From Chryseobacterium paludis (GTDB lineage: Bacteria; Bacteroidota; Bacteroidia; Flavobacteriales; Weeksellaceae): a stretch of DNA of 64,000 bases. The position numbers and the translations under genes were made by a program. Position 1 is the stretch's first letter. Each line of letters opens with the position of its first letter. Of the stretch, positions 1-7,857 are shown in pieces. The DNA lies in contig NZ_CP099966.1 of the NCBI RefSeq assembly GCF_025403485.1, positions 3,323,001-3,387,000 on the forward strand, read 5' to 3'. The notes beneath the pieces are model-generated. The model made no database searches and was not told the DNA's origin. It was given only the letters and a program-made list of their open reading frames with translations.

Positions 1-65
1 ATAATTGAGCCCGTATCTCTATTAGGTACGGAGCCTTGCTGATCAAATTCGTCGAATCCAGACAT
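1..65 (-). CDS. N-terminus of an unidentified protein (runs off the window)
   Basis: An ATG on the minus strand opens a frame that stays open to the window edge, giving only 21 residues beginning MSGFDEFDQQGSVPN. It lies 70 bases downstream of the membrane protein at 136-858 on the same strand, so the two are probably co-transcribed. The visible part is hydrophilic and acidic; I suspect a membrane protein of similar type to its neighbour, with this as its cytoplasmic N-terminus, but that is inference. No function can be assigned from so short a piece. Confidence 0.5.
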   Translation of the reverse strand, partial: MSGFDEFDQQGSVPNRDTGSI

Positions 66-135
66 GGTTTAATTTTTTAATGTTTTACCAAATTTAATTT
101 TTTTTGATAAAAAAAGCATTAAATAAAGCCAAAAT

Positions 136-858
136 TTAATTTTTTTCTGAAAAAACGGTCTTATACAATGAATATATTATAGCATTCCAAAAAGGAAAAG
201 TAAAGAGTCCACCCACCAGAAACAATGCGAATCCAACATATTTAAATATAAATGCAACAATAACGCAAACCATTATTTCTACAAAATACATTTTCAAAGC
301 CTTAAAGTTTAAAGTAATGGCTTCAAAAATTCTTTTATCGGTAAAAAACATCAGTGGAGCAACAAATAGAGTAACCATAACCCATACAATTCCAAGAATA
401 ATCGTTTGTGCCGACAGCAGGTAAACGAAAAACCAAAATAAAAAGTAACTGATGTACTTAAAGAAATTAGATCCATTATAACCCGCAAACAAATCACCCA
501 AAACTATTTTCTCCTTAAGATCAATTTTTCTGAATATTTGGAAAAGCCCGAGATTTAAAGGATAAAGAAAAACAATAACCCCTAAAAGGCAATAACTGAA
601 ATTCTTGTAATTTTCAGTGGCACTTATAACAGCTGCTTTCTCCATATAAGCCTTGGTTCCTAAACGAAAAGCTTCAGCCAATTCTTGATTTTGCTCCCAG
701 ATCCCAAATCGTGAGGCGAAAAAAAACATTCCTGTAAAAAATATCGCAAAGTAAATAATGGAAAACATCAATTGAAAAATTAAAGTTTTATTCCAATAGA
801 AAAATGCCTGCTTCAGTATAAAATCAATTCCCGGTTTCTGTGGATATTTGTTCTGCAT
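136..858 (-). CDS. Multi-pass membrane protein of unknown function
   Basis: About 240 residues with roughly five to six hydrophobic segments, the first after a short basic N-terminus (MQNKYPQKPG) and the last near the C-terminus. No catalytic motif is visible. Related flavobacterial proteins are sometimes labelled beta-carotene monooxygenase in databases; nothing in this sequence supports that enzyme (no histidine ligand pattern). An alternative start six codons upstream (876) exists. I prefer 858 because the upstream codons are AT-rich and lie in the divergent promoter region shared with pabB. It is followed on the same strand by the partial gene at 1-65. Confidence 0.7.
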   Translation of the reverse strand: MQNKYPQKPGIDFILKQAFFYWNKTLIFQLMFSIIYFAIFFTGMFFFASRFGIWEQNQELAEAFRLGTKAYMEKAAVISATENYKNFSYCLLGVIVFLYPLNLGLFQIFRKIDLKEKIVLGDLFAGYNGSNFFKYISYFLFWFFVYLLSAQTIILGIVWVMVTLFVAPLMFFTDKRIFEAITLNFKALKMYFVEIMVCVIVAFIFKYVGFALFLVGGLFTFPFWNAIIYSLYKTVFSEKN

Positions 859-905
859 GTAAAATATTTTGTGCAAAAGTAAACATCAATAAGTACTTTT
901 GTCGA

Positions 906-1883
906 ATGTTTTCAGTGAATCATCAAAAATTTATGGAAATGGACGAGCTTTCTCTTCAGAAAACTCCCTTTTTCTTTATCATCGACTTCCTAAGTGAGAA
1001 GGTTGAAATCTATCTGGAGAATGAGATTGAAAAATCAGGCTTATTAATTGATTTTCAGTCAATTTCAACATCTAATAACAAGGAAGAATTACACAAAGAA
1101 ATAATATGGAAATCATATCCTGAATCATTAGAAAGTTTTAAAAATGGATTTGATGAGGTTCAGAAAAATATTCGTCTTGGAAACTCTTATTTAGTTAATT
1201 ATACACGAAAAACTAAAATAGAAACAAATTTATCCTTGAAAGAAATATTTCTTCACTCCGATGCGAAATATAAAGTTTTTTATAAAGATTTTTTCGTATT
1301 TTTTTCTCCTGAAACTTTTGTAAAGATCATTAATGGTAAAATTTATACTTACCCAATGAAGGGAACTATTGATGCTGCAGTAGAAAATGCAAAAGAAGTT
1401 CTGAAAAACGATAAGAAAGAAAAAGCTGAACATTACACGGTAGTCGATCTGCTTAGGAATGATCTCAGTATGGTAGCAGATGATGTGAAAGTTGATCAGT
1501 TTCAACATATTGATCTTATTAGAACACAACAAAAGGATCTCTACGCGATGAGCTCAGAAATTACAGGAAATTTAAAGCCTGAATTTTCAGGGAAGGTTGG
1601 AAGTATTATGAAAAAATTACTTCCTGCAGGTTCTATTTTAGGAGCACCTAAACCAAAGACCTTGGAGATCATTCAAAAGGCTGAAGGCTATAAAAGGGGC
1701 TATTATACAGGAGTTTGCGGTTGGTTTGATGGCGAAAATGTCGACAGTTGTGTAATGATCCGTTTCATTGAGAAAGAAAATGGCACTCTGTATTTTAAGA
1801 GTGGTGGAGGGATAACCCATATGAGCAAGTTAGAAGACGAATATCAGGAAATGAAAAATAAAATTTATGTTCCAATTTATTGA
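906..1883 (+). CDS. pabB: Aminodeoxychorismate synthase component I (PabB-type)
   Basis: A 325-residue chorismate-utilising enzyme that converts chorismate to 4-amino-4-deoxychorismate for folate synthesis. Visible family motifs are PMKGT (the PIKGT active-site lysine region), VDLLRNDLSMVA, LPAGSILGAPKPKT and the C-terminal GGGIT motif followed by ExE. It is shorter than classical PabB or TrpE (about 450 residues) because the variable N-terminal domain is reduced, as is usual in this lineage. The frame is open upstream to an ATG at 840, but that start would lie inside the divergent gene; ATG 906 is more likely. The next gene overlaps it by 17 bases, implying translational coupling with pabC. 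No glutaminase subunit (PabA) is in the window. Confidence 0.85.
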   Translation: MFSVNHQKFMEMDELSLQKTPFFFIIDFLSEKVEIYLENEIEKSGLLIDFQSISTSNNKEELHKEIIWKSYPESLESFKNGFDEVQKNIRLGNSYLVNYTRKTKIETNLSLKEIFLHSDAKYKVFYKDFFVFFSPETFVKIINGKIYTYPMKGTIDAAVENAKEVLKNDKKEKAEHYTVVDLLRNDLSMVADDVKVDQFQHIDLIRTQQKDLYAMSSEITGNLKPEFSGKVGSIMKKLLPAGSILGAPKPKTLEIIQKAEGYKRGYYTGVCGWFDGENVDSCVMIRFIEKENGTLYFKSGGGITHMSKLEDEYQEMKNKIYVPIY

Positions 1884-2493
1884 AAGTATTAAAGTAGAAG
1901 ACCAGGAAGTTTTTCTTTTAGATTTCCACCAAAAGCGTGTAAATCAAACATTTGCCCATTTTGGTAAGGAAGGCTCTATTGATCTGTCAAAAATCTTCAA
2001 AAACCTTGATCATGACGAAGACGGTCTTTTCAAACTAAGAGTGGCTTATGACCTGGATAAAAAGGTTAGAACACAGATGATACCCTACGCTATTCCGGAA
2101 ATACAGGATTTTCAGTTGGTGGAAAATAATACTTTTGATTATTCCTTCAAATTTGAAGACCGAAAGGAGTTAGAAAAAATGAAAATGAAATCTAAAGCTG
2201 AAGAAATTATTATTGTTAAAAACAATCATATAACCGACACTTCATTTTCCAATCTTTTATTTATGAAAGGTAAAGAATGGTTTACTCCCACAACTTATCT
2301 TTTGAATGGTGTTCAAAGACAAAACCTTTTAAAGAAAAAGAAAATAAAAGAAATGGAAATCACCTTACAAAACATTAAACAATTTTCACACTTCCAATTG
2401 ATTAATGCTTTGAATGATTTCGATGATATGTTTATTTATCCTATCGACAGGATCAATAATTTGCCTGGTAATGAAGAATATCTGGATATTTAG
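1867..2493 (+). CDS. pabC: Class IV aminotransferase fold, probable aminodeoxychorismate lyase
   Basis: A 208-residue class IV PLP-enzyme fold protein. Its overlap with pabB points to the lyase step, 4-amino-4-deoxychorismate to p-aminobenzoate plus pyruvate. The segment KMKSKAEEIIIVKN followed by ITDTSFSNLLF corresponds to the PLP-lysine region and the conserved 'E/D-x-S-x-x-N-hydrophobic' strand of the family; the likely PLP lysine is within KMKSK. At 208 residues it is shorter than E. coli PabC (about 270). A branched-chain or D-amino-acid aminotransferase cannot be excluded by sequence alone; the neighbour makes PabC the best call. Its last four bases overlap the end of the convergent menD gene. 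Confidence 0.75.
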   Translation: MFQFIESIKVEDQEVFLLDFHQKRVNQTFAHFGKEGSIDLSKIFKNLDHDEDGLFKLRVAYDLDKKVRTQMIPYAIPEIQDFQLVENNTFDYSFKFEDRKELEKMKMKSKAEEIIIVKNNHITDTSFSNLLFMKGKEWFTPTTYLLNGVQRQNLLKKKKIKEMEITLQNIKQFSHFQLINALNDFDDMFIYPIDRINNLPGNEEYLDI

Positions 2494-4166
2494 TTTTCTG
2501 CCATAAATTCAAAATAACCCTTTAATACATCTGCACTATTTGTACCGTGAGTATTGATTTCCAATATTTTAGGCTGAGTATCCGGTTTGAAGAAATTATC
2601 TAATACCCTATCTAAAGTTCTGTCATCCTCTACTTTTGTATATGCGAAACCAAAGTGTTTTGCTAAATATTCAGCGTTCTTATGGTGCTTTGTTGCAATG
2701 AACTCATCTAAAGTATTTGGGTTGGCATTTCCAGGTCCAGGAATAATTTTAAAAATATTTCCTTCCCCATTATTAAAAATGATAATCCTTACAAACGGAG
2801 GGATATATTGATTCCAAAGACCATTGATATCATAGAAAAAACTTAAATCTCCTGTAATCAACAAGGTAGGATTAGAACTCTTGATCGCAAACCCCATTGC
2901 CGTAGAGGTACAGCCGTCAATTCCACTGGTTCCTCTGTTGCAGTACATTCTTCTTTTACCAAAATCAAATAGTTGTGCATATCTGATTGCAGAACTGTTA
3001 CTGAAATGAATGTTATAATTTTCCGGTACTGTTTGCGAAGCTTTATTAAAGAAATAGAAATCAGAAAACTCAGCCAGATTCAAAAACTTTTCGTGTTTCG
3101 CATCTTTCTTATCTCTGAGGACATCCCAAAGGTTGAAATATGGTCTTGGCTCAAGATTGATAAATTTTAATAATTTTGAAAAGAAAATTTCTGGTTTTAT
3201 TTCAATTTTTTCTGTTAAAGAAAAATAGGTATCCGGTTGCCAGACCTCGTCCAGATGCCAATGTTGTTTTGGGCGGGCTTTTCTTAAAAACTGTTTTACT
3301 TTCTTAGAAACTACATTCTGCCCAACGGTAATTAATAAATCCGGAGCATATTTTTTATAGTCTTCTTCAGTGAAGTTAAAAATATAACGATCTATGAAAC
3401 GGAAAAATTTTTCATGATACACATTGGAGTTCGCCTCACTTAGCACTACAGCTGAGTGATTTTTAACCAACTGTGACAATTGATTTTCCAATTCCGGACT
3501 GTAATCTTTTGTTCCAACCAAGATCATAATACGCTGAGAAGTATTCCAATCTGCAACAAGGTTGGAAGGAATCTCGTATTCTTTCTTTTTAATGGTTTTT
3601 TCAACTGTAGGAAAAGTTGGCAGTTCTGAAACCAATTCATACAGGGGCTCTTCCAGGGGAATATTAATATGTACCGGACCTTGTTTTTCAAAACAAAGTT
3701 CAATCGCTTTTTTAATCGTCTCAAAATTGATATCCTCAGCATTTTCCTCTTTATCTTCTAAAAGCTGAAAATCTCCATAAGAATGTTGATGAAAAACATT
3801 ATTCTGTCGTATGGTCTGTCCGTCAAAAATATCAACGAAATCTATTGGTCTGTCGGCAGTTAACACTAAAAGAGGGACATTTTGATAAAATGCTTCTGTT
3901 ACAGCAGGATAATAGTTAACCGTTGCAGAACCACTGGTACAAGTAATTGCAACAGGTTTCTTTTCACTTTTAGCCATTCCCAGAGCAACGAAAGCGGCAC
4001 TTCTTTCATCTACAATACTAAAACAGTTAAAATGATCTATTTCTGAAAAATGAATCGCAATGGGAGCATTTCTCGATCCTGGAGAAATGACAACATCTGA
4101 AATTCCGTACTGCTGGAGAAGGTTTGCTAGTATCTGAATACTTCTCTTAGAAGAATATTTTTTCAT
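2490..4166 (-). CDS. menD: SEPHCHC synthase (menaquinone biosynthesis)
   Basis: A 558-residue thiamine-diphosphate enzyme that joins isochorismate and 2-oxoglutarate in menaquinone synthesis. It has the MenD N-terminal block VISPGSRNAPIAIHF, the ThDP-activating glutamate in DERSAAFVALGMA, the TSGSATVNYYPAVTEA segment, and the C-terminal ThDP/Mg motif GDLSFFYDINGLW with NNGEGNIF. Length matches the family. An upstream ATG at 4184 would add six residues; ATG 4166 gives the usual MKKYSSKRSIQ start. Other men genes are absent here, so menD stands alone. The gene converges on pabC with a four-base overlap and no obvious terminator between them. Confidence 0.92.
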   Translation of the reverse strand: MKKYSSKRSIQILANLLQQYGISDVVISPGSRNAPIAIHFSEIDHFNCFSIVDERSAAFVALGMAKSEKKPVAITCTSGSATVNYYPAVTEAFYQNVPLLVLTADRPIDFVDIFDGQTIRQNNVFHQHSYGDFQLLEDKEENAEDINFETIKKAIELCFEKQGPVHINIPLEEPLYELVSELPTFPTVEKTIKKKEYEIPSNLVADWNTSQRIMILVGTKDYSPELENQLSQLVKNHSAVVLSEANSNVYHEKFFRFIDRYIFNFTEEDYKKYAPDLLITVGQNVVSKKVKQFLRKARPKQHWHLDEVWQPDTYFSLTEKIEIKPEIFFSKLLKFINLEPRPYFNLWDVLRDKKDAKHEKFLNLAEFSDFYFFNKASQTVPENYNIHFSNSSAIRYAQLFDFGKRRMYCNRGTSGIDGCTSTAMGFAIKSSNPTLLITGDLSFFYDINGLWNQYIPPFVRIIIFNNGEGNIFKIIPGPGNANPNTLDEFIATKHHKNAEYLAKHFGFAYTKVEDDRTLDRVLDNFFKPDTQPKILEINTHGTNSADVLKGYFEFMAEN

Positions 4167-4253
4167 ATGACAAATGTAGTTCATAAATACTAAATTGTAA
4201 AATCATTTAATCTAAAAAAGACGTAATTTAGCACCCACGTTAAATTTCTAAAA

Positions 4254-5204
4254 ATGGACAAAATACCTAGTGTAGACCTGCGTGATTTCCTTTCGGACAA
4301 CCCGGAACGCAAACAGAAATTTGTAAATGAAATCGGAAAAGCTTACGAAGAAATTGGTTTTGTTGCCTTAAAGGGCCACTTTCTTGATGATCAATTAGTA
4401 GGTGATCTTTATGGTGAGGTGAAAAACTTTTTTGAACTTCCTACGGAAACGAAACAGAAGTATGAAATTCCCGGAATTGGAGGACAAAGAGGTTATGTAG
4501 GATTCGGTAAAGAAACTGCAAAAGGCTTTAAAAAAGGAGACTTAAAAGAATTTTGGCATTTCGGACAGTATGTTTCGGATGACTCAAAATACAAGACAGA
4601 GTATCCTGACAATGTTATTGTTGACGAACTTCCCAAATTCAACACAGTAGGTAAAGAAACTTACCAGATGTTGGAAAAAACAGGCAAATATGTATTAAGA
4701 GCCTTAGCATTGTACTTGGGTCTGGATGAGTTTTATTTTGATGATAAAATAGCTGAAGGAAACTCTATTTTAAGACCAATTCATTACCCTCCAATTACTC
4801 AGGAACCGGATGACGCGGTAAGAGCTGCTGCTCATGGAGACATTAATTTGATTACACTTCTAATGGGATCCCAAGGAAAAGGACTTCAGGTGCAGAATCA
4901 TAAAGGAGAATGGATTGATGCTATTGCTGAACCTGATGAGTTGATGATCAACGTTGGTGATATGCTTTCAAGACATACGAACAACAAATTGAAATCTACC
5001 ATTCACAGAGTGGTAAATCCACCAAGAGAATTATGGGGTACTTCAAGATATTCAATTCCTTTCTTTATGCATCCTGTAAGCGGAATGTCTCTTAACTGTC
5101 TTGAAAATTGTATTGATGAAAATAATCCAAAATTATATGAAGATACGACTGCAGGAGAATTTTTGCATGAAAGGCTTATTGAGTTAGGATTGATTAAAAA
5201 ATAA
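4254..5204 (+). CDS. 2-oxoglutarate/Fe(II)-dependent oxygenase, isopenicillin-N-synthase-like
   Basis: A 316-residue non-haem iron oxygenase. The N-terminal DIOX_N-like part (IPSVDLRDFL, then GFVALKGH) is followed by a double-stranded beta-helix with the iron triad H194-x-D196 (AHGDIN) and H251 (STIHRVV), and the 2-oxoglutarate-binding R265-Y-S267. All metal and cosubstrate ligands are therefore present. This superfamily hydroxylates or desaturates small molecules; the substrate cannot be inferred. Nothing nearby suggests antibiotic synthesis. It is monocistronic; menD is divergent and a bacteriocin-like peptide gene follows after 75 bases. Confidence 0.85.
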   Translation: MDKIPSVDLRDFLSDNPERKQKFVNEIGKAYEEIGFVALKGHFLDDQLVGDLYGEVKNFFELPTETKQKYEIPGIGGQRGYVGFGKETAKGFKKGDLKEFWHFGQYVSDDSKYKTEYPDNVIVDELPKFNTVGKETYQMLEKTGKYVLRALALYLGLDEFYFDDKIAEGNSILRPIHYPPITQEPDDAVRAAAHGDINLITLLMGSQGKGLQVQNHKGEWIDAIAEPDELMINVGDMLSRHTNNKLKSTIHRVVNPPRELWGTSRYSIPFFMHPVSGMSLNCLENCIDENNPKLYEDTTAGEFLHERLIELGLIKK

Positions 5205-5279
5205 TTTCAAAAATTTTGTTTTTCATTTCATATTTTAATTATATATTTACTTCTGTATCAAATTTTTAATTAAAACAGT

Positions 5280-5438
5280 ATGAAAAACTTAAAAAAACTA
5301 ACTAACGGTCAATTAAAGACTATTTCAGGAGCAGGAATCATCAAACCAGTAGAAGACTTTTGTATGTACTACTGCAATGGTGTTGTCATTTGTGCAACAT
5401 GCAGTAATGACTTCAAATGTCCAGATGATTCTATGTAG
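5280..5438 (+). CDS. Bacteriocin-like peptide, Cys-containing, copy 1
   Basis: A 52-codon gene. The N-terminal part MKNLKKLTNGQLKTISGAG resembles a double-glycine-type leader; the core has five cysteines (FC, YC, IC, TC, KC) in about 24 residues. Peptides with this leader are common in Chryseobacterium, where they are annotated as bacteriocin-like proteins. The same leader and 5' untranslated block recur at 5633, and a strong terminator follows, so this is a transcribed unit of its own. The variant GAG in place of GG at the expected cleavage point is notable. No ABC transporter/peptidase, modification enzyme or immunity gene is adjacent. A possible -7 element is TATATTTA at 5242-5249. Confidence 0.75.
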   Translation: MKNLKKLTNGQLKTISGAGIIKPVEDFCMYYCNGVVICATCSNDFKCPDDSM

Positions 5439-5465
5439 AAAATATTAATGCTCTACAACATTATA

Positions 5466-5502
5466 AGAAACCGTTCCACTTTTGGAGCGGTTTCTGTTTT
5501 TT
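5466..5502 (+). terminator. Intrinsic terminator of peptide gene 1
   Basis: Twelve-base stem AGAAACCGTTCC (5466-5477) with GGAGCGGTTTCT (5484-5495), one G-T wobble and a six-base loop, followed by GTTTTTT. Confidence 0.9.
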
Positions 5503-5574
5503 AATTAATCTTAAAACAATATGGTTCTGTAAAAGAGATTAATACTTCACTTTGATTAAATAATTCAAAACAGG

Positions 5575-5603
5575 TTGACTTAATATTATTTTGACTACCT
5601 TTA
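5575..5603 (+). promoter_or_regulatory. Predicted promoter of peptide gene 2
   Basis: TTGACT begins at 5575 and TACCTTTA lies at 5596-5603, close to the Bacteroidota -33 (TTG) and -7 (TAnnTTTG) elements with an 18-base gap. It stands 30 bases before the ATG of the second peptide gene. Confidence 0.55.
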
Positions 5604-5632
5604 GTTTGTTATCAAATTTTAATTAAAACTAT

Positions 5633-5803
5633 ATGAAAAACTTAAAAAAACTATCAAAAACAGAATTAAAAACGATGTCTGGAGGAATAAGTTATCCTTT
5701 TCCCGGAGACTGTGTTTATGTGTGTAGTGATGGAATTACCTATCGTGCATTGTGTCGGTTAGAATTTATTTGTCCCGATGGTGAGCAACCCATTATTTAT
5801 TAA
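5633..5803 (+). CDS. Bacteriocin-like peptide, Cys-containing, copy 2
   Basis: A 56-codon gene. The leader MKNLKKLSKTELKTMSGG carries a true double glycine and is nearly the same as in the gene at 5280. The core differs: FPGDC, YVC, LC and FIC give four cysteines and the C-terminus is EQPIIY. The 5' untranslated block TATCAAATTTT-AATTAAAAC is shared almost base for base with copy 1, indicating duplication with divergence of the mature part. Export through a bacteriocin-type ABC transporter elsewhere in the genome is the likely route (inference). It may be an antimicrobial or a signal peptide; no function is shown by the sequence. Confidence 0.75.
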   Translation: MKNLKKLSKTELKTMSGGISYPFPGDCVYVCSDGITYRALCRLEFICPDGEQPIIY

Positions 5804-5823
5804 AACAATCTGTTCTTTATAAC

Positions 5824-5855
5824 AAAACCATTTTCAAAAGAATGGTTTTATTTTT
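5824..5855 (+). terminator. Intrinsic terminator of peptide gene 2
   Basis: Nine-base stem AAAACCATT (5824-5832) with AATGGTTTT (5841-5849), then ATTTTT. It sits between this gene and the end of the convergent radical SAM gene. Confidence 0.75.
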
Positions 5856-5920
5856 CTCTATAAGTATTTGCTAAGACATTTATTTGCGAATTAAATAAAC
5901 TCCTATCTATAAAACAGAAA

Positions 5921-6967
5921 TCAATCAAACAATCTTAACTGCTGCTCTTTTGTCCCAGTAAAATTTTTTGTTGTGAGTTTTGGAAATTCTCTTCCTTCGA
6001 AAAACTTTTTTCTACCAATTTTAAAGGTATTATGAATCATTTCTGCAATATTCCCTTCTCCTTTATAACGATCAAAATATCTTTTTTCACCAAGCTTTCC
6101 ACCACGCATCGAGCGAATAAGGTTCAACACTTTTTGTGCTCTGTCTGGAAAATGAGTTTCTATCCATTTTACAAATATGGGCTCTACAGCATCATTCAGT
6201 CTTACCAATGTATAACCAAAGCTCAAAGCACCAGCATCTGAAATTGCCTTCAAAATACCCAAAGACTCATCACTTGTCAGCCCAGGAATTACGGGTGCAA
6301 CCATAATGTGGACAGGAATTTTATTTTCGGACAAAATTTCCACTGCTTTCAGTTTATTTGTGGCAGAGCTGGTTCTGGGTTCCATTTTTCTTCGAAGCTC
6401 TTCATTCATCGTAGGAATGCTCAGGGAAACAGATACAAGGTTCTGTTCTGCCATAGGTTTTAATAGATCTAAATCTCTTAAAACCAAAGCATTCTTTGTT
6501 AATATATTAACAGGATGTCTATACTCAAGACACACTTGCAGTAGCTTGCGTGTGATTTCAAACTGCCTTTCAGCAGGTTGATAACAATCTGTATTTCCAG
6601 AAAGTAAAATAGGTTCCGGTTTATATCCTCTTTTCTGAAAAAATTTCTCTAATAATTCAGGTGCATTTTTTTTCACCATGATCTTTCTTTCAAAATCAAT
6701 CCCTGCACTATAGCCCCAATATTCATGTGTTGGCCGTGCAAAACAATAAGAACACCCATGCTCACACCCCTGATAAGGGTTCATAGAATACTCCATTGGA
6801 AGGTCATCACTTTTCACCTGATTCACAATGGTTTTTGGAAAAACTTCTGTGAAGGATGTTTTTACAGTTTCGAAATCTTCATCCTCAGGTTCAAAGGTAT
6901 ACCTGTCGAAACGATTATTTACGTTTCGTTGTGCACCCTGCCCTTTTATGATATTTTCGTTCTGCAT
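5921..6967 (-). CDS. PA0069-family radical SAM protein
   Basis: A 348-residue radical SAM protein with the 4Fe-4S cluster motif C68-x3-C72-x2-C75 in YQGCEHGCSYCFARPTHEY, the typical signature of the PA0069/Rv2578c group related to spore photoproduct lyase. The following GNTDCYQPAER, ILTKNALVLRDLDLL, SIPTMNEELRRKMEP and AVEPIFVKW segments are family-conserved. It is cytosolic. Its reaction is not established; a DNA-repair or nucleic-acid-directed role has been proposed from the photolyase relationship. It is a single-gene unit on the minus strand. Confidence 0.9.
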   Translation of the reverse strand: MQNENIIKGQGAQRNVNNRFDRYTFEPEDEDFETVKTSFTEVFPKTIVNQVKSDDLPMEYSMNPYQGCEHGCSYCFARPTHEYWGYSAGIDFERKIMVKKNAPELLEKFFQKRGYKPEPILLSGNTDCYQPAERQFEITRKLLQVCLEYRHPVNILTKNALVLRDLDLLKPMAEQNLVSVSLSIPTMNEELRRKMEPRTSSATNKLKAVEILSENKIPVHIMVAPVIPGLTSDESLGILKAISDAGALSFGYTLVRLNDAVEPIFVKWIETHFPDRAQKVLNLIRSMRGGKLGEKRYFDRYKGEGNIAEMIHNTFKIGRKKFFEGREFPKLTTKNFTGTKEQQLRLFD

Positions 6968-7028
6968 TCTGATGTAAAATTATAGGGGTTTGATCAAAAA
7001 ATAATCAGTTTTAACACTAAAGTTTTCC

Positions 7029-7064
7029 ACAAAAAAATCCAACACTGTTGAAAGTGTTGGATTT
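7029..7064 (-). terminator. Intrinsic terminator of the small membrane protein gene
   Basis: Twelve-base perfect stem AAATCCAACACT (7035-7046) with AGTGTTGGATTT (7053-7064). Read on the minus strand it ends in a run of seven Ts. It lies 27 bases beyond the stop of the gene at 7091-7285. Confidence 0.85.
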
Positions 7065-7090
7065 AAAACATAATCTGATATATTGTTTTA

Positions 7091-7285
7091 CTACTTCAGT
7101 GCATAAAATTCGACACCATGATACTCTTCATCAAGATCTTTTCCATCAAAGTGTCTGTGATAATCTGAATAATAATCACTATATTTTTTATCTTTTTTAC
7201 TTAAAATCTTTTTTATTCCTAAGAAACTTAATACTGCCAAAAGACCAACTCCTCCTGCCAATAAAACTCCAATTTCCTTTTTCAT
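7091..7285 (-). CDS. Small single-pass membrane protein, unknown
   Basis: 64 residues. MKKEIGVLLAGGVGLLAVL gives one hydrophobic segment (about residues 5-24) followed by a lysine-rich stretch (KKILSKKDKK) and a Tyr/Asp/His-rich tail (YSDYYSDYHRHF). The coding call is supported by a clear ATG, a membrane helix with positive-inside flank and a dedicated terminator downstream. I do not recognise a family. It is isolated between the radical SAM gene (same strand) and the divergent gene at 7460. Confidence 0.6.
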   Translation of the reverse strand: MKKEIGVLLAGGVGLLAVLSFLGIKKILSKKDKKYSDYYSDYHRHFDGKDLDEEYHGVEFYALK

Positions 7286-7459
7286 ATTGTACTCGATTTA
7301 TTACTCTCTGTATTGCAAAAAATGTACCTTTTCTGTTTTCCTTAATTATAAATTTTGTTAACATTAGAAAAATAATTCTTGTGAAGAATATTTCGTTTAC
7401 TTAGGAATTTCATTAAAATAATGGTTTAATTATTGTACTAAACAGGAAAAAGTATTATT

Positions 7460-7810
7460 ATGGAAAATTCAGAAAACCTCGATAGAATGACCACATTAAG
7501 CCAGGTAATGAAGACCTTATCAGAAAGGGGAATACAAAGAGAATTCAGATTAGATGAAACTGGCGAAATGAAGTTCGAAAACTCGGACAAACCCTATAAA
7601 CCTTCAGATTTAACGATCTTAAAAACATACCGTTTCGAGGGAGAAAGCGATCCTGATGATAATGCAGTTCTGTATGTACTAAAAGACACCGCCGGAAATA
7701 TTGGAATGATGATCGATTCTTATGGTGCAGATAGTAATTACCCTGGTGAAAAATTTGATGAATTCTTAAGAGATATTCCGGTTCAGGAAAGCGACGAATT
7801 CAATTTTTAA
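7460..7810 (+). CDS. Small conserved acidic protein, unknown
   Basis: 116 residues, strongly acidic, with no membrane segment or signal. The pattern TTLSQVMKTLSERGIQREFRL, then KPSDLTILKTYRFEGESDPDD and NIGMMIDSYGADSN, is a compact alpha/beta fold widespread in Bacteroidota, where relatives are sometimes mislabelled phosphoribosylpyrophosphate synthetase; no PRPP-binding motif is present. Monocistronic, converging on the AsmA-like gene across a shared terminator. Function unknown. Confidence 0.7.
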   Translation: MENSENLDRMTTLSQVMKTLSERGIQREFRLDETGEMKFENSDKPYKPSDLTILKTYRFEGESDPDDNAVLYVLKDTAGNIGMMIDSYGADSNYPGEKFDEFLRDIPVQESDEFNF

Positions 7811-7822
7811 ACATATATATAC

Positions 7823-7857
7823 AAACCCGAAGCTATTCAGTTCCGGGTTTCTCTTTT
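7823..7857 (+). terminator. Terminator between convergent genes
   Basis: AAACCCG (7823-7829) pairs with CGGGTTT (7844-7850), followed by CTCTTTTTT. It overlaps the last codons of the convergent gene ending at 7833. Confidence 0.6.

Noticed and set aside
1867..1883. Possible frameshifted pabB-pabC fusion
   Set aside because: The 17-base overlap joins two complete domains with their own start and stop; ordinary translational coupling.
5280..5803. Complete bacteriocin locus
   Set aside because: Only precursor-like genes are present; no transporter, modification or immunity gene is adjacent, so a full cluster is not claimed.
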